Source: Enchytraeus crypticus (Eukaryota > Annelida > Clitellata > Enchytraeida > Enchytraeidae). From it: a stretch of DNA of 64,000 nucleotides. Of the stretch, positions 32,179 through 44,545 are shown piece after piece. Where the stretch lies: the NCBI GenBank assembly GCA_905160935.1, contig CAJHZI010000294.1, positions 1-64,000 on the forward strand. Reading direction: 5' to 3'. Position numbers and translations under genes: made by a program. The stretch's first letter is position 1, and the number at the start of each line of letters is the position of its first letter. The notes under the pieces were generated by a model that was not told where the DNA came from, did not search any database, and worked only from the letters and a program-made list of their open reading frames with translations.

Positions 32179-35100
32179 GTGGGCTCTGCGTTGAGGGCTT
32201 TTAATTCAAAATACTTGTTTTTTATTTTCAATATATAAAAAAATAATTATACATTTTTTATTTGAAATTTTTAATTAAATTTTTAGTTTAAATATTTTTT
32301 TAATAAAAGAAAGACTATTTAATTAAAATTTATATTATTATTATTATTACTGTTATTATTAGTATTGTTATTATTGTTAATACTATGTTATTATTAATAA
32401 CGAAAACTTACGTAGTGGTGTCATGTCCGAAATCGGTTTTCGAGACAGGCTTACAGAAAGGTTTAATATTTTAAGCTAATTAAGTTAATGATAAGATTAA
32501 AATTTAGATTTTTTAGTAGTTAGCTTCGAAAGCGTAGAATTTCGCATCTCCAGCAAAACTCCAGTGAGGCGGTAACGTATCAGGCTCGGGTTTTTACGCA
32601 CATTATAAATATAGTTAAGGTCTCTCTCTCTATCTCGCTCTCTCTGTTTCTCCCTCCCTCGTTCTCTCTCTCTCTCAGTGCACTGTCTTTTGACAGGTCT
32701 ACGGCATAAAACTCTTTCGCATATTTCTATCCTCTGCTTTTCTCTTCACATCCACATACGAATAAGTTAAAAAATCAGCCTGCATCTCAAGTCTAGGGCC
32801 GTCCCTAACTCTCTCTCCTCCATTCTTCCTTCAATTACTTCTTATAGTAAACTATTCATCTCTGAACATGATCCATCCATTTCTTTTTTCCTTTTCTTTG
32901 TGTGTTAACTCTTATCATTTCAGTGAATATTATCTAAACATACTGTACATAACGATATTAACTTACTCAACGCTTAATGTAATAATATCGTAGCTCGAGG
33001 ATTATAAGCAATACAGTATGTGCCTACAATCCTCTTATTATTCAGAAGGTGTGTAAGTGCGCCCTGTTGACTAGGAGGTGTTTTGATGCTTAGGTCCAGG
33101 AGACAACAACGTATTCCAGTATGGCAGCTAAATGTGGAGTGACTGTAGGTCAGCTGCAGAGTCTTAACCGTACCTCCAATCACTTCCTTGTAGCCGGCCA
33201 GGTATGTGTGCGTGTTTGTGTGGCCAGGTATGTGTGTGTGTACGTGTATATGTGGCTAGGTGTGTGTGTGCGGGTATGTGTGTGTGTGGCCAGGTATGTG
33301 TGCGTGTATGTGTATATGTGGCTGGGTATGTGCAGCTAGGTATATGCGTGTGTATGTGTTGCCTGGAATGTGTGGATGTAAGTGTGTGTTATTTAACCCT
33401 AACTTTTGTTTCCTAATCCAGTGCCGGTATTAATATCAGTTTAATGTCACGAAGTGATATCAGTTGCGTGCTAGCTTAGGATTTGAACCTCACACATACT
33501 GATCTGCAATCAGGAACCCTTACTGACATGGCAATTGGCTCAGGTGACTGAGTTATGAATCTAGAAAGTACGAAGTATCAGTGATTGAAGATTAGAGTAA
33601 TAAGTACAGTAGAGCTATGCAGAAGAGCTGTGCAGAGGAGATATACAGAATGGCTGTGCACAAGAGCGGTTCAGAAGAGCTGTGCAGAAGAACTATGCAG
33701 AAGAGCTGTTTTGAAGAGTTATAGAAGAGCCGTTCAGAAGAGCTGTGCAGAAGACCTGTGCAGAGTAGCTGTGCAGAGGGCTGTTCAGAATAGCTGAGCA
33801 GAATAGCTGTTCAGAAGAGTTATGCAGAAGAGCTGTTCAGAAGAGCTTTGCAGAAGAGCTGTGCAGCGGAGCTGAGTAAATATAACTAAATAAATGTTGA
33901 AAATAAATAAATGTAAACTGGCTGGAGCCACCTAACCTTAGCTTTATCAATTTTTAAACTTCAACTTAAATGTTGACGTTAGACAATATTTAAGAAAACC
34001 GAAACTTTTAGGGTAAAAAGCTAATATTAACGTCAGTTTCGTCATTCGAAAGCGATGTTGGTGACTGACGGGTGAGGCCAGGATTTGAACCCCGCACATG
34101 CTGATCGGCATTCGAGTATCTTACCGACATAGCCACTGGCTCCAGCCAGTGGCGATGTCGGTAGGATATAAAGTAAAGTCTCTTGTTTTATTTTGTTGTA
34201 GAGCATTTATATACCGGATACCACTGCAGCGGATTCAGGCATTAGTATAGCTGGAACGCTGGATTCAGACAGGGACTCGAGCATTGGATATGCTTCTCTG
34301 GAGCAGGGATCAGGTTACGAGGGGGATGGGGGGATTTCACCTGGTGTGGGGGGCGATAAACGTCTTAGACCTTTGGACTCTCCGAATGTTAGTTTTCTTG
34401 AAAACTAATTAAAATTAAAACTTGTGTTAATGTGAGAATTATGAATTCGTGCTGATTATAGCAATTCTTAATTGTAGTAATTCTGATAATAGTAGTCATT
34501 CTTTTCCCAAGCTATAGGCTACATAGGGCCATATAAGGCATAGCTTTGTGAGAGGACTTGTTGATCTAAGGAGTGCTCTTAAGGAGCGACAAAGCAGACT
34601 TTGAGTATAAATATGTACCTTGAACCTGCCACTTGACAGTGCACTGAAGAGAGAGAAGAGAGATAGTAATTCTTTGTGTCTACTTTGACAATTTGACAGC
34701 GGTCAATTTGACAGCGTGTTACGAAATATTGCACAGGCAATTCCAGTTTCACTTTACGTGCTGGTGTAGTCCATTTCATAACGTTTAAGTGAGTGCACGA
34801 AGTTCATACTTTAAGGTTGATTGGAAAAGAATAAAAATGAAAATATTGTAAGTTCTATATTTTCTATGGACTACATCGTTTCTTCATAAATCTGTTTGTA
34901 TCAGATCACTCGAATGCTATGTGTAATGTTGAAATTTAGTTTCACATTTTTCACTGATTTTATATAGATATATTTATGAAATTTTTGGAATAAATGAAGT
35001 AAATAATAATAATATATATTTATAATTTTTTACATATTGTATAATTTGCAAAATCTCGCGCTCGAGAATTTATTATCTACTCTTATATCACTAAAGCTTC

Positions 35101-38100
35101 CCATCCGTAAAGTTCTAGATGTAATTTATTTGCCTTAGGACTATTGCTAAACTGCAACGTCATTACAGCGAAAATATGGTGGCAAGTTTTGAAGCTGAAT
35201 ATCATCATGCATGATGGCTGTTGTTGAACGTGTAGAGCTTCAGATCACGTAGTTCAAGCACAGCGAGGACAGAAGAGGAGCAGAGCGAGCTCGTTCAGCT
35301 TGGCTTGGTGTCCGATGATTTAAGAGAGAAAACTTTTAAAGTAAAGAACTGCAAGTACTTCACCCACCGACAGGTTTGTTAAATGTTTTTATTTCTGGTC
35401 TAAGCCAATGGCACAGCGGCAATATTATCTATTTAGTTCATTTATCACACGTCTATATCCCTCACAATCTTTTTCGTCTACTATAATTAGTAAGTGATTG
35501 ATCTCATGAACAGAAATAAAGGCCCACAAGTGGCACTTACATATTCTGAAAAAAGTGTGTATTAATGATTAATTATGTGTAGCGAGATGTTTAGCGAGAT
35601 GATATAATTATGTGCAAAGGTATATTTAGTAGGATCAAATATTAAAATTATTAAGATAATAAACATTATACACATAAAGTATATGCACGTAATTAAAATT
35701 AAACGTATTAGTTTACTTATAATTTTCAAATATATGCCTATGTCTATATTAAAATTGGCAAATACTTTATATTACCTTTTAAGACAATTCCTTAACCCTT
35801 TAGATAATCGCTTAATTTAATGCTCTCTTTAATCACACTTTTACAAGAGTTTAGTTAATAACTCCTTTTAAAAAATGTTTAGCGAAGTGCATATACAACA
35901 GTAGGGAGTAGGGATGCAACATCGATGCATTACTCCTACGGGCAATGCATCAATTTTGGAAATTGTGTCTTTTGGCATTAAAATGAAAACTATTCATATA
36001 TCTACTGAAGCCTTTATTTTTGGTAACGCTTTTTATGAAAACAAAAACTCCTCAATAGCTTGGTTAATCAATCCAGTGATAATTTAGTAGTACGTACAAA
36101 TAATGTCCATATAATATGTAGGAGTCTAAATTGAGTATAAAGAGAGACAAATTGTTTACTTCAATGGTTAAATTTTGCTTAAGCCTGCATGCCAATGTTG
36201 CGAGTTTCTTAAACTAACATGTCTTAAACTAACATGTCGTATTTAAAAAATGGTTTGTCTATGTAACTCTTTGAAACAGCTTGTAAATAGCGAACAAATA
36301 TAATGGTTAATGAGATTTTGAAATGGTTAAGTGAACTAAATAAGGTGTTGAAGTGAACAAGTTTCATTCAAGCAGTTATGTGGGAAACTAATTAGATGTG
36401 TTTCCTTTTAGTGAGTAGTGAGGGAAACTAAGTAGACGTTGTAATGGGTGTGTTCTTATTTCAGGGAGTAGTTAGGAGAACTAAGTAGACGTTGTAGTGT
36501 GTGTGTTCTTATTTCAGGGAGTAGTTATGAGAACTAAGTAGACGTTGTAGTGGTTATGTTCTTATTTCAGGGAGTAGTTATGAGAACTAAGTATACGTTG
36601 TAGTGGGTGTGTTCTTATTTCAGGGAGTAGTGAGTGGGAACTAAGTAGACGTTGTAGTGGGTGTGTTCTTATTTCAGGGAGTGGTGAAGGGAACCGTGTT
36701 GCTAACACCCAGCAGTCTCATGTTTTACCCAAGTGTATCCGATTCCGTTGTCATGGAGTCGGAAAGTGTAGATCGCTTCTACATCTACCTCTCCTATGAG
36801 TACATCGCTCGCATGACTATCTACAAGAATATGCCAAATCCTCCCAGGTTAAATGCTTATTTATTCACCTAGCTACCTATGATATACCGTACATGTTTAC
36901 ACAGCATCCTTGCGTATGATACTACTTTGTGCATCCGTTGTATTTGACTCATTGACTGTTTATATTCCTTGCCACATCGTAGAAGCTAGCATGGATTCGA
37001 GAAGCCTTTCATATTGGGGGGGCTATGGCGTTTCGTTATAGTATTCGCTTCGAATGCAAGTGGTCTGAAATAAAGTTTTATTTAATTCATACTAAGTTTA
37101 GAAAATCTTTTTAAAGACTTATTTAGATTAAGATCTCACTGTAATGAAATTTTAGCTCGTTGCTTTTTGGTTGATGTAGTAGGCGAATAAGCGCAGCCAG
37201 TGGTGAAACAGTTGCTGGGGAAAAACCCAATGCTGTCTACCGTGGCTCCATGTGCGAGGAACAGAACTATTCTGATGAGAATTCCCAACCAAGGGATTCC
37301 CTGCCGTCATCTGATCTAAATATAATGGAGGCTGTAGCGTATGGTTTAGTAGGGATTAATATAGAGAGTGCGAATATGCAGGATGGTGAATGTAATAGTC
37401 AGTCTGTCAGCACAGGCAAACAGGTAACTGAGCTGAATGAACGATCTGAATGTGATGATTCTGACAAAGTCGATGAAAATTGCTTTGAGAAGTCTACAAA
37501 TGTTGAATCAGATTTAATTGAGTCTAGTCACATATCTAAAGATGCCCATCCTTTATTAGATACCAGTTTGAAGGAATCTCCAAAAGAAGCTAGCTTTAGT
37601 AGTGCAACGTCATATAGTGGCCAAGCTATTGATCATAAAACTAAACCTCACGTTCCAACGGTAAATTTTGTTAAGAGTGAAGAAGAATTAGAGGAATCAC
37701 TTGCGTTGCTATCATTAGGTGGGCACAACCATTCAGACCATTCCGATCCTTTTGATCACAGCGATCCAGTCTGTGACAAAAATCTAACATCTTCCAAAAT
37801 TCGTTCAACTGATGAAGATGTCCAACTAGCCAATGAGACCTCGGTTGAGGATGGTTCCAGGGGAATTCCCATCGCAATTAGCAGAAAGTTGACCTCGGAG
37901 GACATGAGCTACTTGAGTCACAGCGGATCCGAAAGTCTGCTGGCGGGATTGGACCTCTTTGTGAATTTCCAGAGCAATCTGTTTGTCAATACGCCGACTT
38001 CCAGGGGCAGAGTGAAGGATATTTCGGAAATGCCTGTTTCTGCTGATTTTGAGAGTTATAAAAGGGAATTTCAAGTGAAAGACAGTTCGGTCGAAACAGG

Positions 38101-41100
38101 CAAGCCGCTAGATGATAATAACGGAAATGGTTTAATGCCGGAATGCGATAATGTCTCTGCGGAAGAAAGCAGTGACAAAGATGTTGTGTCGAGAAGATAT
38201 TCAGACTGCTCCTCTGAGCCTTGGTTTCGCTCTTTCAGGCGGAAGGCTTCTGAACCGCCGAAACTACTGCTTCAGCCTAAAGGCACTTCAGGAGTGCAGA
38301 TGATTCGATTGGATTGCAGTGTTAAACAACAAGTGAGTGCCTCGAGACATGAGAGTAATAACTCAAATAGCGAGAGAGCTCAAGAACCTACCACGCCTTC
38401 AAACTTTGAAGAGCTGGCTAAAAACTTCGGTTGCGCTGCTCTCACCAAGCCATTGAGCGGTACGTACTCTTTACATTCATTATCTTCATATCAAATGTTC
38501 ACCAATCAAGAAAACAGTGTGAAAGACTTTGTTTTGATTTGTTTCTGGATTAAGAGTACGATTAATAAGTGAACAAGTTGTTTAAATTTGTTAAAATACT
38601 TTACATACTTTAAACTGGCAATTTGCAGTGCTCATCAATATAAAAAATGTCTTAGATAAGACTGATAAAATAGAGGGTCACTGGTTACTAAAATGAAGAG
38701 GAAATATTTGGGTCTTCTTTTTACTAGTGTACTATCTTCTGGTTACTAGTGTATTATCTTCTGTTTACTCGTGTACTGTCTTCGGTGAAAACCGTTTACT
38801 ATTATTGTACTATATTTTGTTTACTATTGTGCTATCTTCTGTTTACTATTGTACAATCTTCTGTGTACTATTGTACAATCTTCTGTTTACGCGCGTACTA
38901 TCTTCTATGTAAGCTGTTTACTATTGTACTATTTTTTGTTGACTAGTGTACTATCTTTTGTTTACTAGTGTACTACCTTCTGTTTATTAGTGCACGATCT
39001 TTTGTTTACTAGTGTACTATCTTCTGTTTACTAGTGTACTATTTTCTTTTACTAGTGCACTACTGTGCGATGAAGGCGCGCACTGTACGTACTACATTGA
39101 ATTTCTCAATAGCGTAGGGGTAACGTCATGAAGTTTTAAATGACAGATCCTGAGGTGAATTGAACCCTCGTGGGTTCGAATTCCAGCCGCGCTGATCTGA
39201 GAGTAAAATCTCGGGAATTCACTGGACTGGTTATACGGAAAATGGTCTAAATTGCCTAACGGTTTAAACATGTAGTATTAAAAGTGATAGATATCAACAT
39301 AGTTGATCATTGCACTATAATGTATGTTTACCTTTTATGTTTATGTTCTCTGAGTAGAGATAATGCCCAAGTTGACCGAGGAGAACACTGAGATGCCCTG
39401 GTTCCTACAAGTAACGATCGGCCAGTCTATGAAGGATCCTGATGCTTTGAGGAAAGCGGAGCGAAAAAATAAATGTAAATTTCATCGGTCCTATTGGTTC
39501 TCCATACCTTTGAACCGGTAAAAATATTATAATATTGTAAAGCATAACAATGAAGCCAAGTTTAACGTCAGTTTCCTGCTTTGTCAGTGACGGGGATTTA
39601 CCTAAAGTAAAATGCATTACTTAAATGTGTAATATGAAATTTAATTGTACCTATGGCGAAACACTGACCTTTTGACTGTAGAATGGCCAAAATTCTGATA
39701 CCCTGTTAGATGAATCATGTGATATGTTTTTGGTGTTTTTATCTCGAGAATATCTCCTTTGTAAAAATAAAGAGAAGTTGCCCTCTGTTTAATCCTAATA
39801 CTTGTCTATTAGTAAAACAGCAATCATTAGTCTGTCAGTACTAGTTTGTCTGTGTTTCCTTGCAAAATTTGGATACTTGCTGCTCTCTATAGATGTGCTT
39901 AATATAACTTGTACGGCTGCCGAGCCAGTGCTGCCTATCTTTACCGTCTATACTTAAATTCACGGAAATTACAGACGAACGGTGTGTTGATGTAGGCTTG
40001 CTTAAAGTCCGAGGTTAATTTTGAGCCGAGTAACAAAACTGTCGGTGAATTGACTAAAATCAAGTATACGGTATACACTTGTTGAACGCTTAGTTACTGT
40101 TTTACTGTCGTACACCAAGTTATTGTTGTACAACCATGTAATATATACCATACTACGCTGTGTGCCATCCTGTGTATGTTGTGTACTTTGTGCTATTCAA
40201 TGTGTACATCAATGCGTATGTGATGTTTTATGTATTTGTTATTCAGTGTTTGCATCAGCATGTATATGTTTTTGTAATGCTGTGTGTAAATCAACGCATG
40301 TGTTTTGTTTTATATTTTTGCTATCCAGTGTGTACATCAATGCGTATATGTTGCTATATTTGTTATCCAGTGTGTACATCAGTGCGTATATGTTGCTATA
40401 TTTGTTATCCAGTGTGTACATCAATGCGTATATGTTGCTATATTTGTTATCCAGTGTGTACATCAATGCGTATATGTTGCTATATTTGTTATCTAGTGAG
40501 TATATCAATGCGTATATGTTGTTATATTTGTTATCTAGTGAGTATATCAATGCGTATATGTTGCTATATTTGTTATCCAGTGTGTACATCAGTGCATATA
40601 TGTTGTTATATTTGTTATCCAGTTTGTACGTCGACTTGTGTGTGTCGTATATGTTATTCAGTGTTATAAGCATGCATATATTGTTTTATATAGTGTGTAC
40701 TATTGTATGGATGTTTTAAATTGTTTGTACGCAGTGTGGACCCTCTCTACCGATACCTCATGAAGAACCTGCCCAAGATGTACGGGCCAGACTCTGACCC
40801 CAGTCTCAGGATGCTTGCTGTCGAGTCTGAGATCTCTGGCGACTCTCTTGTCGACTCTGATGAGGTTCTTTATACCTGCTAACTACTTTAATAGTTACAG
40901 TGAGGAAACTGACGTTAACCTTAGCTTTACCAGCTTTACCTTGTAATAAATTCTCTGTCGTGTTCTGCCAAGTGGCAGGTTCAAGGTAATAACAATAATT
41001 AATAACAACAACTAGAGTGCTACAGTCTTCAATGACAACATCGAGCACTATTGAGACAAAATCAAGCCGGCGAGCAAAAAGAAGGTCCAAAAACGGTGCA

Positions 41101-44100
41101 AATTCCAAAATTCAGAAAATCAGTCCAAAGTTTTGCATTTTTCAAACAATTTTCAATCAATCAATTTTAATAGGTATTACTCAAGCGGTAATAGGTATCA
41201 GATTACGTTCATCCTTGGTAAGAGCGGTCCATTGATCAAGAATTCGATGCCTCCCTAGTTGCTGCATAGTCACCTCTTACGATACGTGGAATTCATGGGA
41301 GTCTATTCTGTAGTAGCCCGGACACTGCAAGGGGAAATTTATGAGTCTTAAAAAGTATTACTGTAGACTGTTAAAGCATGCTTTCTTAATGACTTACATA
41401 GTTACTCAGTCTCTCTTCTATAATCTTATTTTTTGTGTTGCCTTTTTTGAGTATATGACGTCACGTCTGGCATTTTAACCTTTAGGTCTGTAGGAACTAC
41501 GCATGCCTGTCACTGACAAATGACAAAAATAACATTTTACTGAAATGGTCTGAACTAAACAAGTACAATTATCTCTTAAATTCGACATAGGCATAGAATT
41601 TATGATATCTGACAAATTGTTCCACTGTTCTGAACCACGTACAGTCTTGCATGTGGAATTCGTATTCGAGAAGGCATTCATGTGCCTGCTGCCTATTTGT
41701 GCTGCACATTTTGTATCTCTTTATTTGAGATTCAATAATATGGTCTCACCCAGATTAATTTGTAGTATCTTATGTAGAATTTAGCAATACGTATTATCTA
41801 TTCTGAACTAAGTGGATCTCTTATAATGCAGATGTCACTCTTCAAGTCTTCCACTGTATGAGGTCTCTCTCTGTTTGTTCTGCTACAGTTTGACTTTGTA
41901 GTGAGTAGTGTCAACTCTGACTCTGATCTCAACGCTAAGATGATGAATTTGCCCAGACTCTCTACAGAGAGTGACATCCTTTGTGAACCACAGATCCTAC
42001 AGGTTTGCACTCATCGCTTAATGTTACCTTAGAAACTTTATTTCTGTTTTTAAGATATAAGTTGCAGCTATTTGGTATTTCGATTAATCGACTGATTGAT
42101 GGATAGCTCTCACTGAACTCGCCTACAAAGCGGGCATACTCATAGTGATCTGTTTATTACAGTTCAGTAATTAATATCACTATTCTGTATTCAGATGCTG
42201 ATTATGTTATACAAGTGGTTGACTGGTTAGTTTTTTGTCTTGTTGGCTGGTTCAGTTTGATTTATTGATTGATTTATTGGTTGATTGATTTATTTGCAGT
42301 GATACTGGATGACTGATTGATATTTACGGAATATGTTGAATCTTCTATTTATTTATTCATTCTTTCGTTGAATCCTTAATTTCTTCATTCGTTGATTTAT
42401 TGATTGATAGCTATGGGAGGTACTACCGCCCTGTATAGCTGCCTGTACCAGCTGGTCTCGTTGCTATTTCTCGGGTTCTGACGGGTACAGCTTGAGTACT
42501 CTGTACCGCAAGATGAGTGACGTCGACTCTTTCTCTCTTCTCGTCATTCGTGACTCCTGTGGAATGGTTTGTCGCTTTCTTTTGTATATCTTTGAAGTTA
42601 TGATTGGTTAATTTAGTCTCAACGGCCATGTGAAATATAATTTGAGATATAATATATTTCCTTTATGTGAAATATAATTTGAGATATATTCTCCTTGGCC
42701 ATTCGAGGTTCTAGTGTATCAGAAGCCGTTGTGCTATGATATTGATGTAAGGTGTATATTTGGCGTAAGTAAATGTTATTACTCTCTTGTGTTTTTATGA
42801 GTTAAACTAACATCAATTTTATTTTATTTATTGGTCACTGTATTTGATTGAGCTTTGATGTATGCAGAAGATCTCACATGCTTTAAAATTTAAATTTCAT
42901 TTCTTTAAGATTAATGTGTATATAAGTCGACATAGATTAATGTGTATGTAAGTCGCAATTCGTGCGTTTTTAATGTATAGGTAGATATAAAGAAGTTAAT
43001 ATGTTTGCATAACTCTATATACGTGTGGCTTCGTAATATATGTGTACAACTTGAGTTTGTTTTCGTGACTAAATAGACCGCGTGTATTTGTGTATTTTTG
43101 GATAACTTTGGGCCAGATGATTTATGTACTTTTTATTGTCAAATATGAATTTTTGGTAACCATAAAGTTGGTGAACATATAAAATAGATTGATATCAGTA
43201 GTAGCGAGACCTGGAATGTTTTGTTGAGGAATTAACTTAGATTTTGTTGCAAATGTCGCAAATGTGACAAGAGTGCTGGGATGCGTTTCAAAATTTGTTT
43301 GGCTTGTATGATCATCTAGAATATGACATGGAAAAAAGCAAAATGTACTATATCCAGTAAATCTTATCTTTATTATAGATCCTATATCTAGTAAATTAAT
43401 AGCAAAGTAAAGATAGGTTTTATACAGTTGCCGTACCATTGGAAACCCATTCCTGTGGACTTGTGATTCCTCGAGGCTGATACAGTTGGTTTTACCTCTT
43501 CTTCTGTCAGGTTTCTAATCTTAGTAACTACAATTAATTGAACAGTTAACGATATAATTTCCTGTTTAACTTTTGTTTTGCAGGCGATTGAAGCTTTATT
43601 GTCAATTCAAAAATTGAATGTCCCAATAGCGTAGGGATAACGTCATGAAGTTTTAAATGAGTGATCCTGAGGTGAATTGAACTCTCGTGGGTTCGATTCC
43701 CAGCCGCGCTGATCTGAGAGTAAATCTCGGTCATTCACTGGACTGGATACACGGAAAATGGTCTAAATTGCCTAACGGTTTAAACATGTGGTATTAAAAA
43801 GTGATAGATATCAACATAGTTGATCATTTCACTATAATGCGTGTTTTTACTTTACTAATCAGAAAAATTTATAGTTTTATTTAATTATTTCTTTCATGTT
43901 TTGTAATGCTGTTCATGTTTTGCATTCAGGTGTTTGGAGCTCTGCTGTCGTGTCCAATCAGAATAACTAAGAGATTTGAAGGTGACGGACGGTCGTTTCT
44001 CTTCTCCTTCAAACATGGCTTCAAGGTCTCTACTTAAAATTTATATACTTGTTTAATGTTTATATGATATGTAGTTTTTCTTACTAAACATTTTATTATT

Positions 44101-44477
44101 ATTAAAAAGACATTGGCATTTAGTTATTTTATAGCAATTAAATAACTAATTAATTAATAACAATAATAACTAACTAATAACTAATTAATAACTTATAATT
44201 TTTATATATATTATCCCGGTGTTGTGTCCGGGTTGTTTGAAGAATTGACCAACCGGTGACTGCACCTGTCATACAAGGCAACTAAAGCACTAAGATCCAT
44301 ATCAACTTCAGAAAGGGTAATCGGTTGGTGAGCGCCAAGGCTCCAGAAACTGCTACGAAAATTTAAACTAATGGAAAGTCTCAAATAGGGGATTGATTGA
44401 TGATTTGATGTAGGACAGAAAGGATTAGAGACAGTCCATTCGTATCCCGACCCTAGTTAAACTGAGATTCAAGGGAA

Positions 44478-44545
<68 letters not shown>

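Noticed and set aside
33585-33797. 70-codon Cys/Arg/Ala-rich frame
   Set aside because: Product of the 15-bp repeat in an OXR1 intron.
39105-39190. tRNA-like sequence with A and B boxes
   Set aside because: Repeated several times with a common non-tRNA tail and no convincing cloverleaf, so it is a SINE head rather than a tRNA gene.
40123-40719. 198-codon plus frame and 144-codon minus frame
   Set aside because: Created by a 42-bp minisatellite inside an OXR1 intron.
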